DNA of 45,133 nucleotides, from the IMG/VR virus record IMGVR_UViG_3300042327_000473, positions 1-45,133 of that record; one strand, written 5' to 3'. The notes under the pieces were generated by a model. It made no database searches and had not been told where the DNA came from. It saw nothing but the letters and a program-made list of their open reading frames with translations. A program made the position numbers and the translations under genes. This DNA is from a virus. Shown piece after piece: positions 1 to 6,886 of the stretch; the first letter of the stretch is position 1, and each line of letters begins with the position of its first letter.

Positions 1-27
1 TAGGGAAATCTATTACACCCCCCTAGG
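1..27 (-). repeat. Terminal repeat, copy at left end (module x)
   Basis: On the minus strand this reads CCTAGGGGGGTGTAATAG followed by ATTTCCCTA. A near copy lies at 45066-45091 in the same orientation, and another on the plus strand at 8972-8993 inside the initiator gene. The left-end and right-end copies match at about 19 of 22 aligned bases. Just beside it (24-50, minus strand) is GGGGGAAATGTATTTCC, a second module also found at 8994-9013. Confidence 0.6.
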
Positions 28-204
28 AAATACATTTCCCCCTACCCAGAACATTAAAAAACGCCATATATTGACCCCACCAAGCAGTTACCCCTTGACA
101 CCTTATACCACCTACCCCCCTAATAACCCCCTGCCTTCATCACTACTAGTCTTTTGCAAGTAAAAAGTGTGTATCTGAATGCGTTGAGAAAGTGGGGTAT
201 CAAG

Positions 205-252
205 AAGAAATGCACCCCCGCCCCCCGTAGGGATTGGGTGTGCATTCTTTTC
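205..252. terminator. Bidirectional terminator-like inverted repeat
   Basis: The left arm AGAAATGCACCCC and the right arm GGGTGTGCATTCT pair with small bulges. The T-run TTCTTTTCT follows on the plus strand and TTTCTTCTTG on the minus strand. It lies about 85-130 bases past the stop of the minus-strand gene at 335-829, so it plausibly ends that transcript. Confidence 0.5.
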
Positions 253-334
253 TGTGATGCCGTGCGTTGTGCTACGGATTATTTTCCTGCTAACAAACGG
301 AGAGCGATGATTAATATTCCGAGCGTAATCAAAC

Positions 335-829
335 TCACTTGGTGAGATACTTGGTAATGTCTCCGATATCTTCGCTGATATTCTTGATGCGATTCTGTTG
401 AGCCTTGATTGCGGGGAGGTAATCCTTCGCTTTCAATCCGGTCTTCTCAACCTTATCAATCAGTCGGCGATAGGTTCGCTTGTCCTTCGGGCTGTCCATA
501 TTTTCGAGAGCCTTTTCTTTCGCCTGCTTTGCGGTTGCGATAATGCTCATCAGCACAGGTTCGATTTCGTCAGTCCACTTTGCGATTTGCTGAATGGTCG
601 GCTTCTTGATTTTCTTGAACGCTTCGGACTCGCTGGCGATTTCAGCCACACGCTTTTTGAACTCGGTTGCGGTGAGCGTCTTAACTTTCGGAGCCTTGAT
701 TTTGAATTCCGCATTCTTAATCGTCTCCAACTTTTCCATCATCGCTTGGATTTTCAGTTTCTGTTTCGCTTCGAACTTTTTCTGTTTCGCTTTCAGTTCG
801 TTCTTCATTTCGGTTTCGGTTTTTGCCAT
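335..829 (-). CDS. Lys/Glu-rich coiled-coil protein of unknown function
   Basis: A 164-residue protein, not recognised. The first 60 residues are dominated by Lys, Glu, Ala and Met with heptad-like spacing, pointing to a long helix or coiled coil. A second charged helical stretch follows around residues 95-135. No signal peptide, membrane segment or catalytic motif is visible. It is the last gene of the minus-strand early block and has its own 250-base upstream spacer containing a 31-bp motif (910-940) shared with the start of the other early unit. No Shine-Dalgarno sequence precedes the ATG; the upstream bases end in GATACGCAT, resembling the context of the gene starting at 4324 (GATACGCCT). 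Arg codons are mostly CGN here, unlike the AGA-rich late genes. Confidence 0.75.
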   Translation of the reverse strand: MAKTETEMKNELKAKQKKFEAKQKLKIQAMMEKLETIKNAEFKIKAPKVKTLTATEFKKRVAEIASESEAFKKIKKPTIQQIAKWTDEIEPVLMSIIATAKQAKEKALENMDSPKDKRTYRRLIDKVEKTGLKAKDYLPAIKAQQNRIKNISEDIGDITKYLTK

Positions 830-909
830 ATGCGTATCGTTCTATCACCGCACTTGTTGTTGGTTCGTGCGGAGAGGCAGTCGTGCGTAGGTGCCGTGCT
901 GTCTCTATG

Positions 910-940
910 GGTATTATGATTGATGCTGGGAGCATAAAAA
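910..940 (-). promoter_or_regulatory. Conserved 31-bp promoter/operator-like motif, copy 1
   Basis: The plus strand reads GGTATTATGATTGATGCTGG followed by GAGCATAAAAA. A copy at 6887-6917 differs at only two positions. The core ATGCT-GGG-AGCAT is a 5-3-5 palindrome. On the minus strand it gives TTTTTA, 16 bases, CATAAT, a weak sigma-70-like pair about 80 bases before the gene starting at 829. Both copies lie upstream of minus-strand early units, so a shared early promoter with an operator is the simplest reading. A plus-strand RNA starting here is an alternative. Confidence 0.45.
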
Positions 941-969
941 GAAATCCACGCACCTGCTCGATGCGTGGA
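936..969 (-). terminator. Rho-independent terminator for early minus-strand operon
   Basis: A perfect 8-bp stem TCCACGCA/TGCGTGGA (945-952 and 962-969) with a 9-base loop. On the minus strand it is followed by TTTCTTTTTA. It lies about 115 bases past the stop of the gene ending at 1083, so it probably ends the unit transcribed from around 6.7 kb. Its T-run runs into the 910-940 motif. Confidence 0.6.
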
Positions 970-997
970 CTGTGATGTGGTGGTTCTATTAGTGGTG

Positions 998-1034
998 AAA
1001 CCTCATTCGAACCGAGGTTTTTGCGTTTTATTTT
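998..1034 (+). terminator. Plus-strand intrinsic terminator-like hairpin
   Basis: Stem AAACCTC/GAGGTTT (998-1004 and 1014-1020) with a 9-base loop, followed by TTGCGTTTTATTTT on the plus strand. No plus-strand gene precedes it. It faces against the surrounding minus-strand genes and so may block antisense transcription or end a short plus-strand RNA. Confidence 0.45.
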
Positions 1035-1082
1035 CGCAATACCTTAACTAATAAGCAGAGCCACAGGGATACTACAACAACC

Positions 1083-1523
1083 TCAACTGGCGTTGGCATC
1101 TTCTCGTTTCAACTGTTCGTAGGGTTTCAGTTCAGCATTCTGCCAACCATACTGTTTATGATTCTCCATACTCCTACGAGCGTGTGCCTTTGCAAACCAA
1201 GCATTCCATTTAGTCGCAGACATATGCGATACATTTGTCGTAAGCCCCCAATAGACAACGACATCATTCAACTGATGTTGGAATCCTTCGGTTGCTGAAT
1301 ACCAATGCGAATGCTTGCTGATGCTGGCGTTGATGATTTCTATGCGTCTGTTAATCTCGCACATTTTCTTATCGGTCATCTCACCATCAATGTCGTGTTG
1401 TAACAACATCTGATAGAAGACGAACGATTGAGCACGAGGCAACCAATGCAACGAACCATCTTTCTGCCGATACTCAATCAACTCCTTCTTAATGCCCTTG
1501 GCGAATTCGAAATCGAGACTCAT
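1083..1523 (-). CDS. Hypothetical phage protein (146 aa)
   Basis: Not recognised. The 146-residue product is rich in aromatic residues and His, has no membrane segment and looks like a small soluble protein. The sequence around residues 75-110 (HSHWYSATEGFQHQLNDVVV and following) suggests a mostly helical fold. Its ATG overlaps the last bases of the preceding gene in the ATGA style (1520-1523), so the two are translationally coupled. It is the last gene before the terminator at 936-969. Confidence 0.7.
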   Translation of the reverse strand: MSLDFEFAKGIKKELIEYRQKDGSLHWLPRAQSFVFYQMLLQHDIDGEMTDKKMCEINRRIEIINASISKHSHWYSATEGFQHQLNDVVVYWGLTTNVSHMSATKWNAWFAKAHARRSMENHKQYGWQNAELKPYEQLKREDANAS

Positions 1524-1738
1524 TTTCGTTTCTGTTTAGTACGAGGCAAATCATACTCGTGTGCTTCAACCTCGTATGCGGTGCTGTCTTCCAATGCCTG
1601 TTTCGCTCTGGCTGAACCATTGTATTCGATGTTATGAAAGACATCGATAGCCTGTGATTCAGTTTCAGCGACAATGACGGCTGACTTATAGGTCTGTGCT
1701 ACGACCAGCCACTTAAACTTACGAGTGCGAGTAGCCAT
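1520..1738 (-). CDS. Small basic hypothetical protein (72 aa)
   Basis: A 72-residue protein of unknown function. The strand-helix pattern (KWLVVAQTYKSAVIVAETES then QAIDVF) is typical of a small alpha/beta fold. The N-terminus and C-terminus are basic. It overlaps the preceding gene by 20 bases and the next by 4, as expected in a compact phage operon. No Shine-Dalgarno sequence is seen. Confidence 0.65.
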   Translation of the reverse strand: MATRTRKFKWLVVAQTYKSAVIVAETESQAIDVFHNIEYNGSARAKQALEDSTAYEVEAHEYDLPRTKQKRK

Positions 1739-1919
1739 CTGCTTCGATTCCGATTACCATTTGAGCACCAGTATTTTCGCCTTTGACAGCGACCATAATG
1801 CATTGCTCTGCTGGCAGTTTATGGATGGACGAGTAATCAATAGTCCAACCGATGTTCACCAACTTGGTGAGCGACACTAACTGTGCAGGAGTCAACTCAA
1901 CTCCGTTAATCGTAATCAT
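1719..1919 (-). CDS. Small hypothetical protein (66 aa)
   Basis: The frame is open further upstream, but I chose the ATG at 1919 (MITINGVELTPAQ). It lies 4 bases after the upstream stop, and the upstream extension is Arg/Ser-rich sequence that overlaps the neighbouring gene. The sequence ITINGVELTPAQLVSLTKLV looks like a compact domain with a helix beginning T-P-A-Q. No family is recognised. It lies between two equally small genes in the early minus-strand block. Confidence 0.6.
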   Translation of the reverse strand: MITINGVELTPAQLVSLTKLVNIGWTIDYSSIHKLPAEQCIMVAVKGENTGAQMVIGIEADGYSHS

Positions 1920-1923
1920 ATGA

Positions 1924-2115
1924 TTAGATTCTGTTGTAGCAGTCACGGAATTCCAACCATCCGCTGATGAACAGTTTTGCATCACGCTTCGTCTTGAACG
2001 ATTGCTCGGAGTCGAGCAACGCCTTGTCTTTGCCGTGAGGCACGATGTAGATAGCAACAATCCAAGCCTTGTTACGCTTGGTTGGCTCGATACCGATGCT
2101 GAATATGTTAGCCAT
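1924..2115 (-). CDS. Small hypothetical protein (63 aa)
   Basis: The start was set at the ATG at 2115 (MANIFSIGIEP) rather than the ATG at 2139, because the 8 extra residues look like intergenic sequence. The protein has alternating hydrophobic residues (AWIVAIYIVP) then a charged helix, consistent with a small alpha/beta protein. Function unknown. It is probably co-transcribed with the DUF932 gene upstream. Confidence 0.6.
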   Translation of the reverse strand: MANIFSIGIEPTKRNKAWIVAIYIVPHGKDKALLDSEQSFKTKRDAKLFISGWLEFRDCYNRI

Positions 2116-2162
2116 AGTGATAAGCGGGACGCACCACATTGCTATGATGCGTCCCTGTAATA

Positions 2163-3107
2163 TCAGTTAGAGCGAACCTCGTCTGGTGTTGCCAGAAGAA
2201 GTCGTGCGAATTCAGCAGAGGTCGAAGCCGTATGCAGAGTGTTAAGCACCGCACCACCTTGGCGTTGCTTCATCTCATACTTGTGGTTGCCGTGGTTATG
2301 CGTCAGCACTTGCGTGTGAGCATTATACAGATTCCACAAATTACGACTGCGGTCTTCCTCATACGATGGCTGTTCCCAGACTTCGTGGACTTGCTTGCGA
2401 AGCGAAGCACCAAGAATGCCACGGTTAACCATATTCTCGATAGCGTTCCAACCCTGCTCTTGCGTGATGTCGCTAGTAGCAAGATTTTGGAACGACTGAC
2501 GAATATGAGTCCACTCGTTCATCGCCTGTTGGATGATGTTGCTCACGAAGTCTGCGGATACGGACTGTGTGTGACGCACAGACATAAACACATCTTCACG
2601 GAACGAAGTCATACCATTGAGGCAGACCAAACGAAGAGCACCGACAGAAACAGACGAACGGCTAGTGCCATCGAATGAGTTCTTTGCGGTGATACGCAGG
2701 GCAACGATATCACCCTTGTGGGTAACATCGAACTTCTCGGTTTGGAAATCGTAGCACAAGTGTGCTCGTGCTCCCATACGAGTGACGATGGATTCGAAAG
2801 CAGTAGGCGTGAGACCATTCTGTTCGAAGCCGTTGAGGATGCGATGTTCGAAGTCATCGTTCTGGATGATGCCGTATTTCTCGGACACCTTACCAATGAT
2901 TGCTCCGTTATCGCACCGCTGATTACCCCAACAGTTAGCAGGAATGCCTTCGCTCGTGTAGAGCGGAACGGCACGGACTGAGTACTTATGGGCGTTTGCA
3001 CCGAAGGAAACCTTCGGAGCGTTAGCAGAATGTCTTGCGACTTCCTGCTCGTATTGAAGACGCAGACTTGTGAGGTCGGCATCGGACTGAATGTTGTAGG
3101 ACAACAT
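2163..3107 (-). CDS. DUF932 / phage-plasmid-like protein
   Basis: A 314-residue protein with the features of the DUF932 family (phage/plasmid-like proteins, TIGR03299 type). The most telling motif is ALRLVCLNGM near residues 157-166, matching the family's conserved R-V-C-x-N segment. Before it come KYGIIQNDDFEHRI (about 76-89) and a basic/aromatic C-terminal half. The molecular role of DUF932 is not established; members are common on phages and plasmids and are often thought to be nucleic-acid associated. It sits in the early minus-strand block, its 112-base upstream spacer shows no clear promoter, and the ATG has no Shine-Dalgarno sequence. Confidence 0.8.
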   Translation of the reverse strand: MLSYNIQSDADLTSLRLQYEQEVARHSANAPKVSFGANAHKYSVRAVPLYTSEGIPANCWGNQRCDNGAIIGKVSEKYGIIQNDDFEHRILNGFEQNGLTPTAFESIVTRMGARAHLCYDFQTEKFDVTHKGDIVALRITAKNSFDGTSRSSVSVGALRLVCLNGMTSFREDVFMSVRHTQSVSADFVSNIIQQAMNEWTHIRQSFQNLATSDITQEQGWNAIENMVNRGILGASLRKQVHEVWEQPSYEEDRSRNLWNLYNAHTQVLTHNHGNHKYEMKQRQGGAVLNTLHTASTSAEFARLLLATPDEVRSN

Positions 3108-3219
3108 ATGTGTGTTTGGTTTTTCTTTGGGTTATGTGCTACTTCGCACTAGAACCTGTTGAGGCTCCAATGTTTTTCGCACAAATTTTGGGGACAGGGA
3201 CGAAAGCGATTAGTCTGGG

Positions 3220-3480
3220 TTAGAGAGTAATGGCGTTGAGGAGTGCATCGACTTCGTGTTCATCGCATCCAGCGTCATTGATAACTTTGAATATCTTTTC
3301 AGATACCTTGTAGTCAACTTTACGCCACGCTTTGCAAGCGGAACTGATATCGATGAAGATATTCTGTTCACCAAGAAGCCGTGCGGGTGGGTAATCCGCT
3401 GGCGTAATGGTTTCTGGAATCTCTAACATCTTAACCAACTCTGCGATGCGTTCTGCGGAGACTTTGGGCTTCTTAGGCAT
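3220..3480 (-). CDS. Small hypothetical protein (86 aa)
   Basis: Not recognised. The N-terminus is basic (MPKKPKVSAERIAELVKML), followed by a Pro-containing linker and a second helical part. Two Cys residues are present (about 49 and 75) without a zinc-binding pattern. It overlaps the preceding gene by 8 bases, which supports joint translation. Confidence 0.65.
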   Translation of the reverse strand: MPKKPKVSAERIAELVKMLEIPETITPADYPPARLLGEQNIFIDISSACKAWRKVDYKVSEKIFKVINDAGCDEHEVDALLNAITL

Positions 3481-4324
3481 TGGATTTGCCCTCGCTCTTG
3501 GTCTGTTCGTAAGCGGAGGCGAGCATTTCGCCTAGCACAGTTTGAACTGTGTGTCGGATATTCTCGCTGAACCAGTTGTCCCAGTTCTCTCCGAACTTAT
3601 CCTTGAACTGAGACTCGATACGCTCTGCGACAGCGTGTTGAATCTCGTCATCGATTGCGTTCTGTGAATTGGCTTGTGCGTTCTCACGAGCCTTGCCAAG
3701 CGAACTTTGGAATTCGCTGTCGACAAGTTCTGCAATCATCTGCGTGAACCAATCACGCTTCAAGTCGTTGCAAATCTCATCGGACAAGTCACCACGCTTA
3801 ATGGTTTCGTCTTCGGAGAGTTGCTCGGACTTTAACATCACATCGGAACAATCGATATCGTCAGTAGTAACGATATCATTGTCGCTGATGATTTCAGACC
3901 AATCAACCTTGCGTAGAACCTTGTCTGCGAGGTCATCGTAATCCAAGACACCTTCCAACTCGTAAGACCAATCACGATTGCCAAGTGCATCGTCAATCTG
4001 GTCGGAGAAGTCGTGGTCATCGAGGATACTTCCGACACCATCCTTGAAGGATTCAGATTCGGATACATCGTAATCATCGAGCCAGTTTTTCAGCCAACTC
4101 ATAACGCTCAACGACACTTTGTTGTCGAAGCATTGATGAATCTGCGGTTCATTGTCGCTGATGTTTTTCAAATCAAACATCACACGGAGTCGGTTCATAT
4201 CCTCCGTGAGTTGCTTGTTCTCCATCTCTAAACCTGCGAGTCGCAGGTCGACGAGCACTAACTTGTGCTCCGTGGTGCTTGCTGGTAGGAACCAAGCAAG
4301 GAGTTTACCAATCATTTGTTTCAT
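3473..4324 (-). CDS. Acidic hypothetical protein (283 aa)
   Basis: Unknown function. Residues 1-15 are hydrophobic with Lys (MKQMIGKLLAWFLPAS), possibly an amphipathic or short membrane-associated helix, followed by a charged helix. Residues 75-210 are very rich in Asp, Glu and Ser with repeated short acidic blocks (DDYDVSESES, DDHDFSDQIDD, DYDDLADKV), then a Gln/Asn/Glu helical C-terminus. Such composition occurs in DNA-mimic proteins but also in simple acidic coiled coils. The ATG has no Shine-Dalgarno sequence; its context resembles that of the gene starting at 829. Confidence 0.7.
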   Translation of the reverse strand: MKQMIGKLLAWFLPASTTEHKLVLVDLRLAGLEMENKQLTEDMNRLRVMFDLKNISDNEPQIHQCFDNKVSLSVMSWLKNWLDDYDVSESESFKDGVGSILDDHDFSDQIDDALGNRDWSYELEGVLDYDDLADKVLRKVDWSEIISDNDIVTTDDIDCSDVMLKSEQLSEDETIKRGDLSDEICNDLKRDWFTQMIAELVDSEFQSSLGKARENAQANSQNAIDDEIQHAVAERIESQFKDKFGENWDNWFSENIRHTVQTVLGEMLASAYEQTKSEGKSNA

Positions 4325-4421
4325 AGGCGTATCTGTTTATGTTTGTTGCGTTTCTGTGGACTCACACAGCGATACTACCCTAGTTAGTTTGGTCGGGGTT
4401 CACGCTGAATGAGAAAGGGAT

Positions 4422-4484
4422 GCTGTGCTACTGTCTACTGCCTTGTGAAAACTTGGCGTTTGAAGGTGTAGTATGTAGCACAGC
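4422..4484 (-). ncRNA. Long imperfect hairpin, possible structured RNA
   Basis: A perfect 10-bp inverted repeat GCTGTGCTAC/GTAGCACAGC closes a 63-base element whose interior pairs further (CTAC and CCTT with AAGG and GTAG; GCC with GGC around an apical loop). It lies in the 197-base spacer between two minus-strand genes and would be in the leader of the 3473-4324 gene. It could be an RNA-processing site, an attenuator or a protein-binding site. Confidence 0.35.
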
Positions 4485-4495
4485 AAAGTTAAGCC

Positions 4496-4511
4496 CACAC
4501 CCGAAGGTGTG
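4496..4511 (-). terminator. UUCG-tetraloop hairpin after gene 4522-5124
   Basis: On the minus strand CACACC-TTCG-GGTGTG forms a 6-bp stem with a C(UUCG)G tetraloop, 11 bases past the stop codon. It is followed by GGCTTAACTTT, a weak T-rich tail. Terminator or mRNA 3' stabiliser. Confidence 0.45.
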
Positions 4512-4521
4512 AGCAACAGTT

Positions 4522-5124
4522 TCACGACTTGTTTGGGTCGGTGATTGTAATCGTAATCACTAACGCTGTGCTTTTTTTCTGTTTGGCTTCAGCACGAAGC
4601 CTTGCGTTACGAGCGTTCTGATACGCATTTTGCTTCAAACGCTTTTCTTCTTTCGTCAGTACAGGTGACAGTCCTGCCCAACGCTTTTTTGCTGACTCAC
4701 GCATCCTATGTCTTACTTCCTCAGAGCGTTTGTACATACCAACAGGAGCACCACACTTTCTTTTTTGCAGTCTTCGCATCTCTCTTACATCTGCCCAACG
4801 CTTTTGACCTTCGGATAACGCATCGTATTCTGCTTTCCGCTTTGCTTCTGCAATCACACGCTTCTCTTCGGCAGTCTTTCGCTTGAACATTTTACCTGCT
4901 TCCTTCTCTGCCTGTCTTGCGTAGTAACGCTCCTCTGCTTCTTTTGCGATTCGGATAGTACGCTCTGTCGAAGTTTCCTTTAACGGACCACGCTCAAACT
5001 TGTACAACTTAGTTTCACTTCCTACAACGAACTTTCGTCCGCTTGAAGTTTTCGGCTTGGCGTGAACAGGCGGGTTGATGTATCTGCCCTGTGCGTTTAA
5101 CTTCTTACGATAGAAGCGACTCAT
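4522..5124 (-). CDS. Basic, NUMOD3-like DNA-binding protein candidate
   Basis: A highly basic 200-residue protein. Residues about 55-125 are a long Lys/Arg/Glu/Ala helix. Around residues 130-150, GMYKRSEEVRHRMRESAKKR resembles the NUMOD3 DNA-binding repeat found with homing endonucleases (S-E-E-x-R-x-x-M pattern), but no nuclease motif is present. The start at 5124 was preferred over the in-frame ATG at 5142. It forms an ATGA overlap with the upstream stop and has a GGGAGAA Shine-Dalgarno-like sequence about 9 bases before it, unusual in this genome. Role unknown; DNA binding is an inference. Confidence 0.65.
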   Translation of the reverse strand: MSRFYRKKLNAQGRYINPPVHAKPKTSSGRKFVVGSETKLYKFERGPLKETSTERTIRIAKEAEERYYARQAEKEAGKMFKRKTAEEKRVIAEAKRKAEYDALSEGQKRWADVREMRRLQKRKCGAPVGMYKRSEEVRHRMRESAKKRWAGLSPVLTKEEKRLKQNAYQNARNARLRAEAKQKKSTALVITITITDPNKS

Positions 5125-5339
5125 TGGTTTTCGTTCTCCCATTGCGTCAGACGATTGACGATGCGAACCTCTGGCTCTGGCTCGATAGTTTCTTCGCTCA
5201 CATACTGCTTCTTAATGTCTGGGCGATACTTCTTGAACTTATCTGCTTCGCACTTCGGGCAACCCTTGAACAGTTCGATTTGGTGACCATCGAAATACCA
5301 AAACGATTCCACACCGCTACCACAGTTGCACTTACTCAT
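5121..5339 (-). CDS. Small Cys-rich (zinc-ribbon-like) protein
   Basis: A 72-residue protein starting MSKCNCGSG. It has a C-x-C pair at residues 4 and 6 and a C-x2-C pair in GCPKCEADKFKKY around residues 27-30, a spacing compatible with one zinc site. The C-terminal half is charged and probably disordered. I chose the ATG at 5339, which overlaps the preceding gene by 8 bases, because the longer frame would add residues inside that gene. Function unknown; a zinc-dependent nucleic-acid or protein contact is possible. Confidence 0.65.
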   Translation of the reverse strand: MSKCNCGSGVESFWYFDGHQIELFKGCPKCEADKFKKYRPDIKKQYVSEETIEPEPEVRIVNRLTQWENENQ

Positions 5340-6168
5340 AGCGATGCAGATTATTCTGCTCCTCGTCTTCTTCGCCATCAATCGGGTTGCTCCAAGCAAC
5401 ACCACGAAACACACTCTTCGTTGGGTTGACGAATCCGTTTACCTTTGCGATTGCCTTCTTCGCTTTGCCTTTGGCACGGAGACCGATAACAACTCCGTGA
5501 CAAACATACAGGTGGTTAGGATACGGAACTTTCGCATCAAGGAATCGCAGGTCACTCTTATCGCCATTGATTACTTCGTAACCATTCCAAGACGATGGCA
5601 GATTGCCATCTTCGAAAACGACAGCGACATTAATTCCGTTAGCGAGACACCACTTGCTCGATTCAAGATTCGTTTCCGAATGCGAGAATGTGAGATGGTA
5701 GTTCATCGGCATCTTATCCATATGCCAATCAACGATGCGTTCGAAATCTTTTGTGTAGTCGTAGAACTGCACATCTGGATAACGATACATAATCGTTTGC
5801 ATATCCGTATTCCAGATATCAGATGTTCCGTTGATACGGACACACGGTTTCAACTTACGCTTCAATCGTTTCGTGTTGCGATAGCAGAGGTTCTCGTGGT
5901 TAAGAACTTCACGGTCAATCTTCGCCCAGAAAGTTTCTGGGTTCTTCGCCAGCCACGCAGTTTTCTTTTTGCGTGATGCGATGATGTTCGGGAAGATGCC
6001 AGCCATACCTGCGGTTGCGAGACACAACGCTTTGCAATGTGCAGTAGCGTGAGTGCAGGTGTCGATGATTCCACTCGTATCTGACGGAAGCAGATAAAGT
6101 ATTGCGGTGGAGTATCCGAGTTGCTCGCCCTTGCGAGTCTTTGCGTTGTCGAAGTTGAATAACTTCAT
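5332..6168 (-). CDS. Gp88-like (gene product 88 domain) protein
   Basis: A 278-residue protein resembling the Gp88 family of phage proteins. The start at 6168 (MKLFNFDNAKTRKG) fits the family better than the ATG at 6231. Near the N-terminus are GYSTAILYLLPSDTSG and a Cys cluster CTHATAHCKALC (about residues 38-49), then charged and aromatic segments including INGTSDIW and a FYDYTKDFER motif. The Cys cluster resembles a metal- or cluster-binding loop, but the family's activity is not known. No Shine-Dalgarno sequence: the bases before ATG are CTCCT, the complement of one. It is upstream of and overlaps the Cys-rich small gene. Confidence 0.65.
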   Translation of the reverse strand: MKLFNFDNAKTRKGEQLGYSTAILYLLPSDTSGIIDTCTHATAHCKALCLATAGMAGIFPNIIASRKKKTAWLAKNPETFWAKIDREVLNHENLCYRNTKRLKRKLKPCVRINGTSDIWNTDMQTIMYRYPDVQFYDYTKDFERIVDWHMDKMPMNYHLTFSHSETNLESSKWCLANGINVAVVFEDGNLPSSWNGYEVINGDKSDLRFLDAKVPYPNHLYVCHGVVIGLRAKGKAKKAIAKVNGFVNPTKSVFRGVAWSNPIDGEEDEEQNNLHRYE

Positions 6169-6243
6169 AGGAGTGTTTGTAGGAGTTTGATAAGACAGAG
6201 AAATGCAAGTGCAGGGTCGGACTGCACTCACACTCGTCAGCGA

Positions 6244-6747
6244 TTACTTATTCTCCGACACTTCCGTGTCGAACGGTTCAGCAACCGTGGATGCAACTTC
6301 ACCACGCTTCATAACCTTGTCCTGCTGTTCAGCCATCATCACTTTCCAGTAATGAGTGCCAGCCTCGAAGGAGGCATACACTTCCTTCGTGTTGTCAGCC
6401 ACGATATCGCTGGCATCGTTTTCGAAGCCCTTGTCGTGCTTGAACATCGACTGGCTGAACGATTCCAGAACTCCCGACTGCAACTCAAACGCCACAAACT
6501 TGATGAAGTCGTAGACGGAGAGTTTCTGTCGGTAGGTGTTGCCAGTCGCTTCGCTCTTCGTGGTCAGCCAGATGGTGAAGAAGGAACGATAGCCTTCTTT
6601 GCTCACCTTGGCGAACGCTTGAAGGAACTTGGCGTTACCTTCGTAGGCGTTCTCGTAAACGCTGGGGGCGTTGTGCGAGTAGACCACCGATTCGAACACA
6701 GTCACCGTGACTGCGGTCTTGAACTGAACAATGAGGTTGTCGCTCAT
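6244..6747 (-). CDS. Hypothetical early phage protein (167 aa)
   Basis: Not recognised. The N-terminal half has strand-like segments (LIVQFKTAVTVTVFESVVYS) and the C-terminal half is helical and acidic. A soluble beta-rich domain with an acidic tail recalls phage single-strand DNA-binding proteins in general shape only; I do not assign that function. It is the first gene of the longer early minus-strand unit, preceded by a 257-base leader with two stable hairpins and the second copy of the 31-bp motif. An AAGG sits about 12 bases before the ATG. Confidence 0.7.
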   Translation of the reverse strand: MSDNLIVQFKTAVTVTVFESVVYSHNAPSVYENAYEGNAKFLQAFAKVSKEGYRSFFTIWLTTKSEATGNTYRQKLSVYDFIKFVAFELQSGVLESFSQSMFKHDKGFENDASDIVADNTKEVYASFEAGTHYWKVMMAEQQDKVMKRGEVASTVAEPFDTEVSENK

Positions 6748-6780
6748 AGTTTTATTACCTTACGATTCAGAATAAGACTT

Positions 6781-6820
6781 CCCTGCAAATGTTTTTTATT
6801 TTGGTTAAACATCCGCAGGG
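6781..6820 (-). promoter_or_regulatory. Leader hairpin before gene 6244-6747
   Basis: CCCTGC/GCAGGG at the ends, plus ATG/CAT further in, close a 40-base A/T-rich element about 35 bases before the ATG at 6747. It would be part of the 5' leader if transcription starts at the 6887-6917 motif. It may affect mRNA stability or translation. Confidence 0.3.
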
Positions 6821-6829
6821 TGTAGCAAC

Positions 6830-6850
6830 ACCACTCCGTAGTGGAGTGGT
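6830..6850. other. Perfect 8-bp hairpin in leader
   Basis: ACCACTCC-GTAGT-GGAGTGGT: an 8-bp perfect stem with a 5-base loop. No T-run follows on either strand, so it is more likely a leader structure or binding site than a terminator. Confidence 0.4.
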
Positions 6851-6886
6851 CATCGCCTCGTCTTACCCGACACCGCTTGGGTCATT

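Larger units (their letters stand above)
1..334. other. Left terminal non-coding region
   Basis: I see no convincing gene in these 334 bases. They hold several C-tracts on the plus strand (G-tracts on the minus strand), a repeat at bases 1-27 that recurs near the right end, a TTGACA hexamer near base 96 with a weak CCTAAT 18 bases later, and a terminator-like inverted repeat at 205-252. Together with the roughly 115 non-coding bases at the right end it would form a 450-base non-coding region if the genome is circular or concatemeric. Origin, packaging site or promoter functions are possible but unproven. Confidence 0.6.

Noticed and set aside
154-345. 63-codon plus-strand frame in the left non-coding region
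   Set aside because: It starts at TTG, crosses the terminator-like inverted repeat and has no operon partner.
717-953. 78-codon minus-strand frame overlapping the start of gene 335-829
   Set aside because: It runs through the 31-bp motif and the C-terminus is a shifted reading of the Lys/Glu-rich gene.
1001-1017. tRNA T-arm-like sequence (GGTTCGAAT on the minus strand)
   Set aside because: No acceptor, D- or anticodon arm around it and the T-stem closing pair is wrong; it is the loop of the hairpin at 998-1020.
6187-6825. 212-codon plus-strand frame opposite gene 6244-6747
   Set aside because: Antisense shadow; the sequence is His/Arg/Val repetitive and the minus-strand frame fits the operon.
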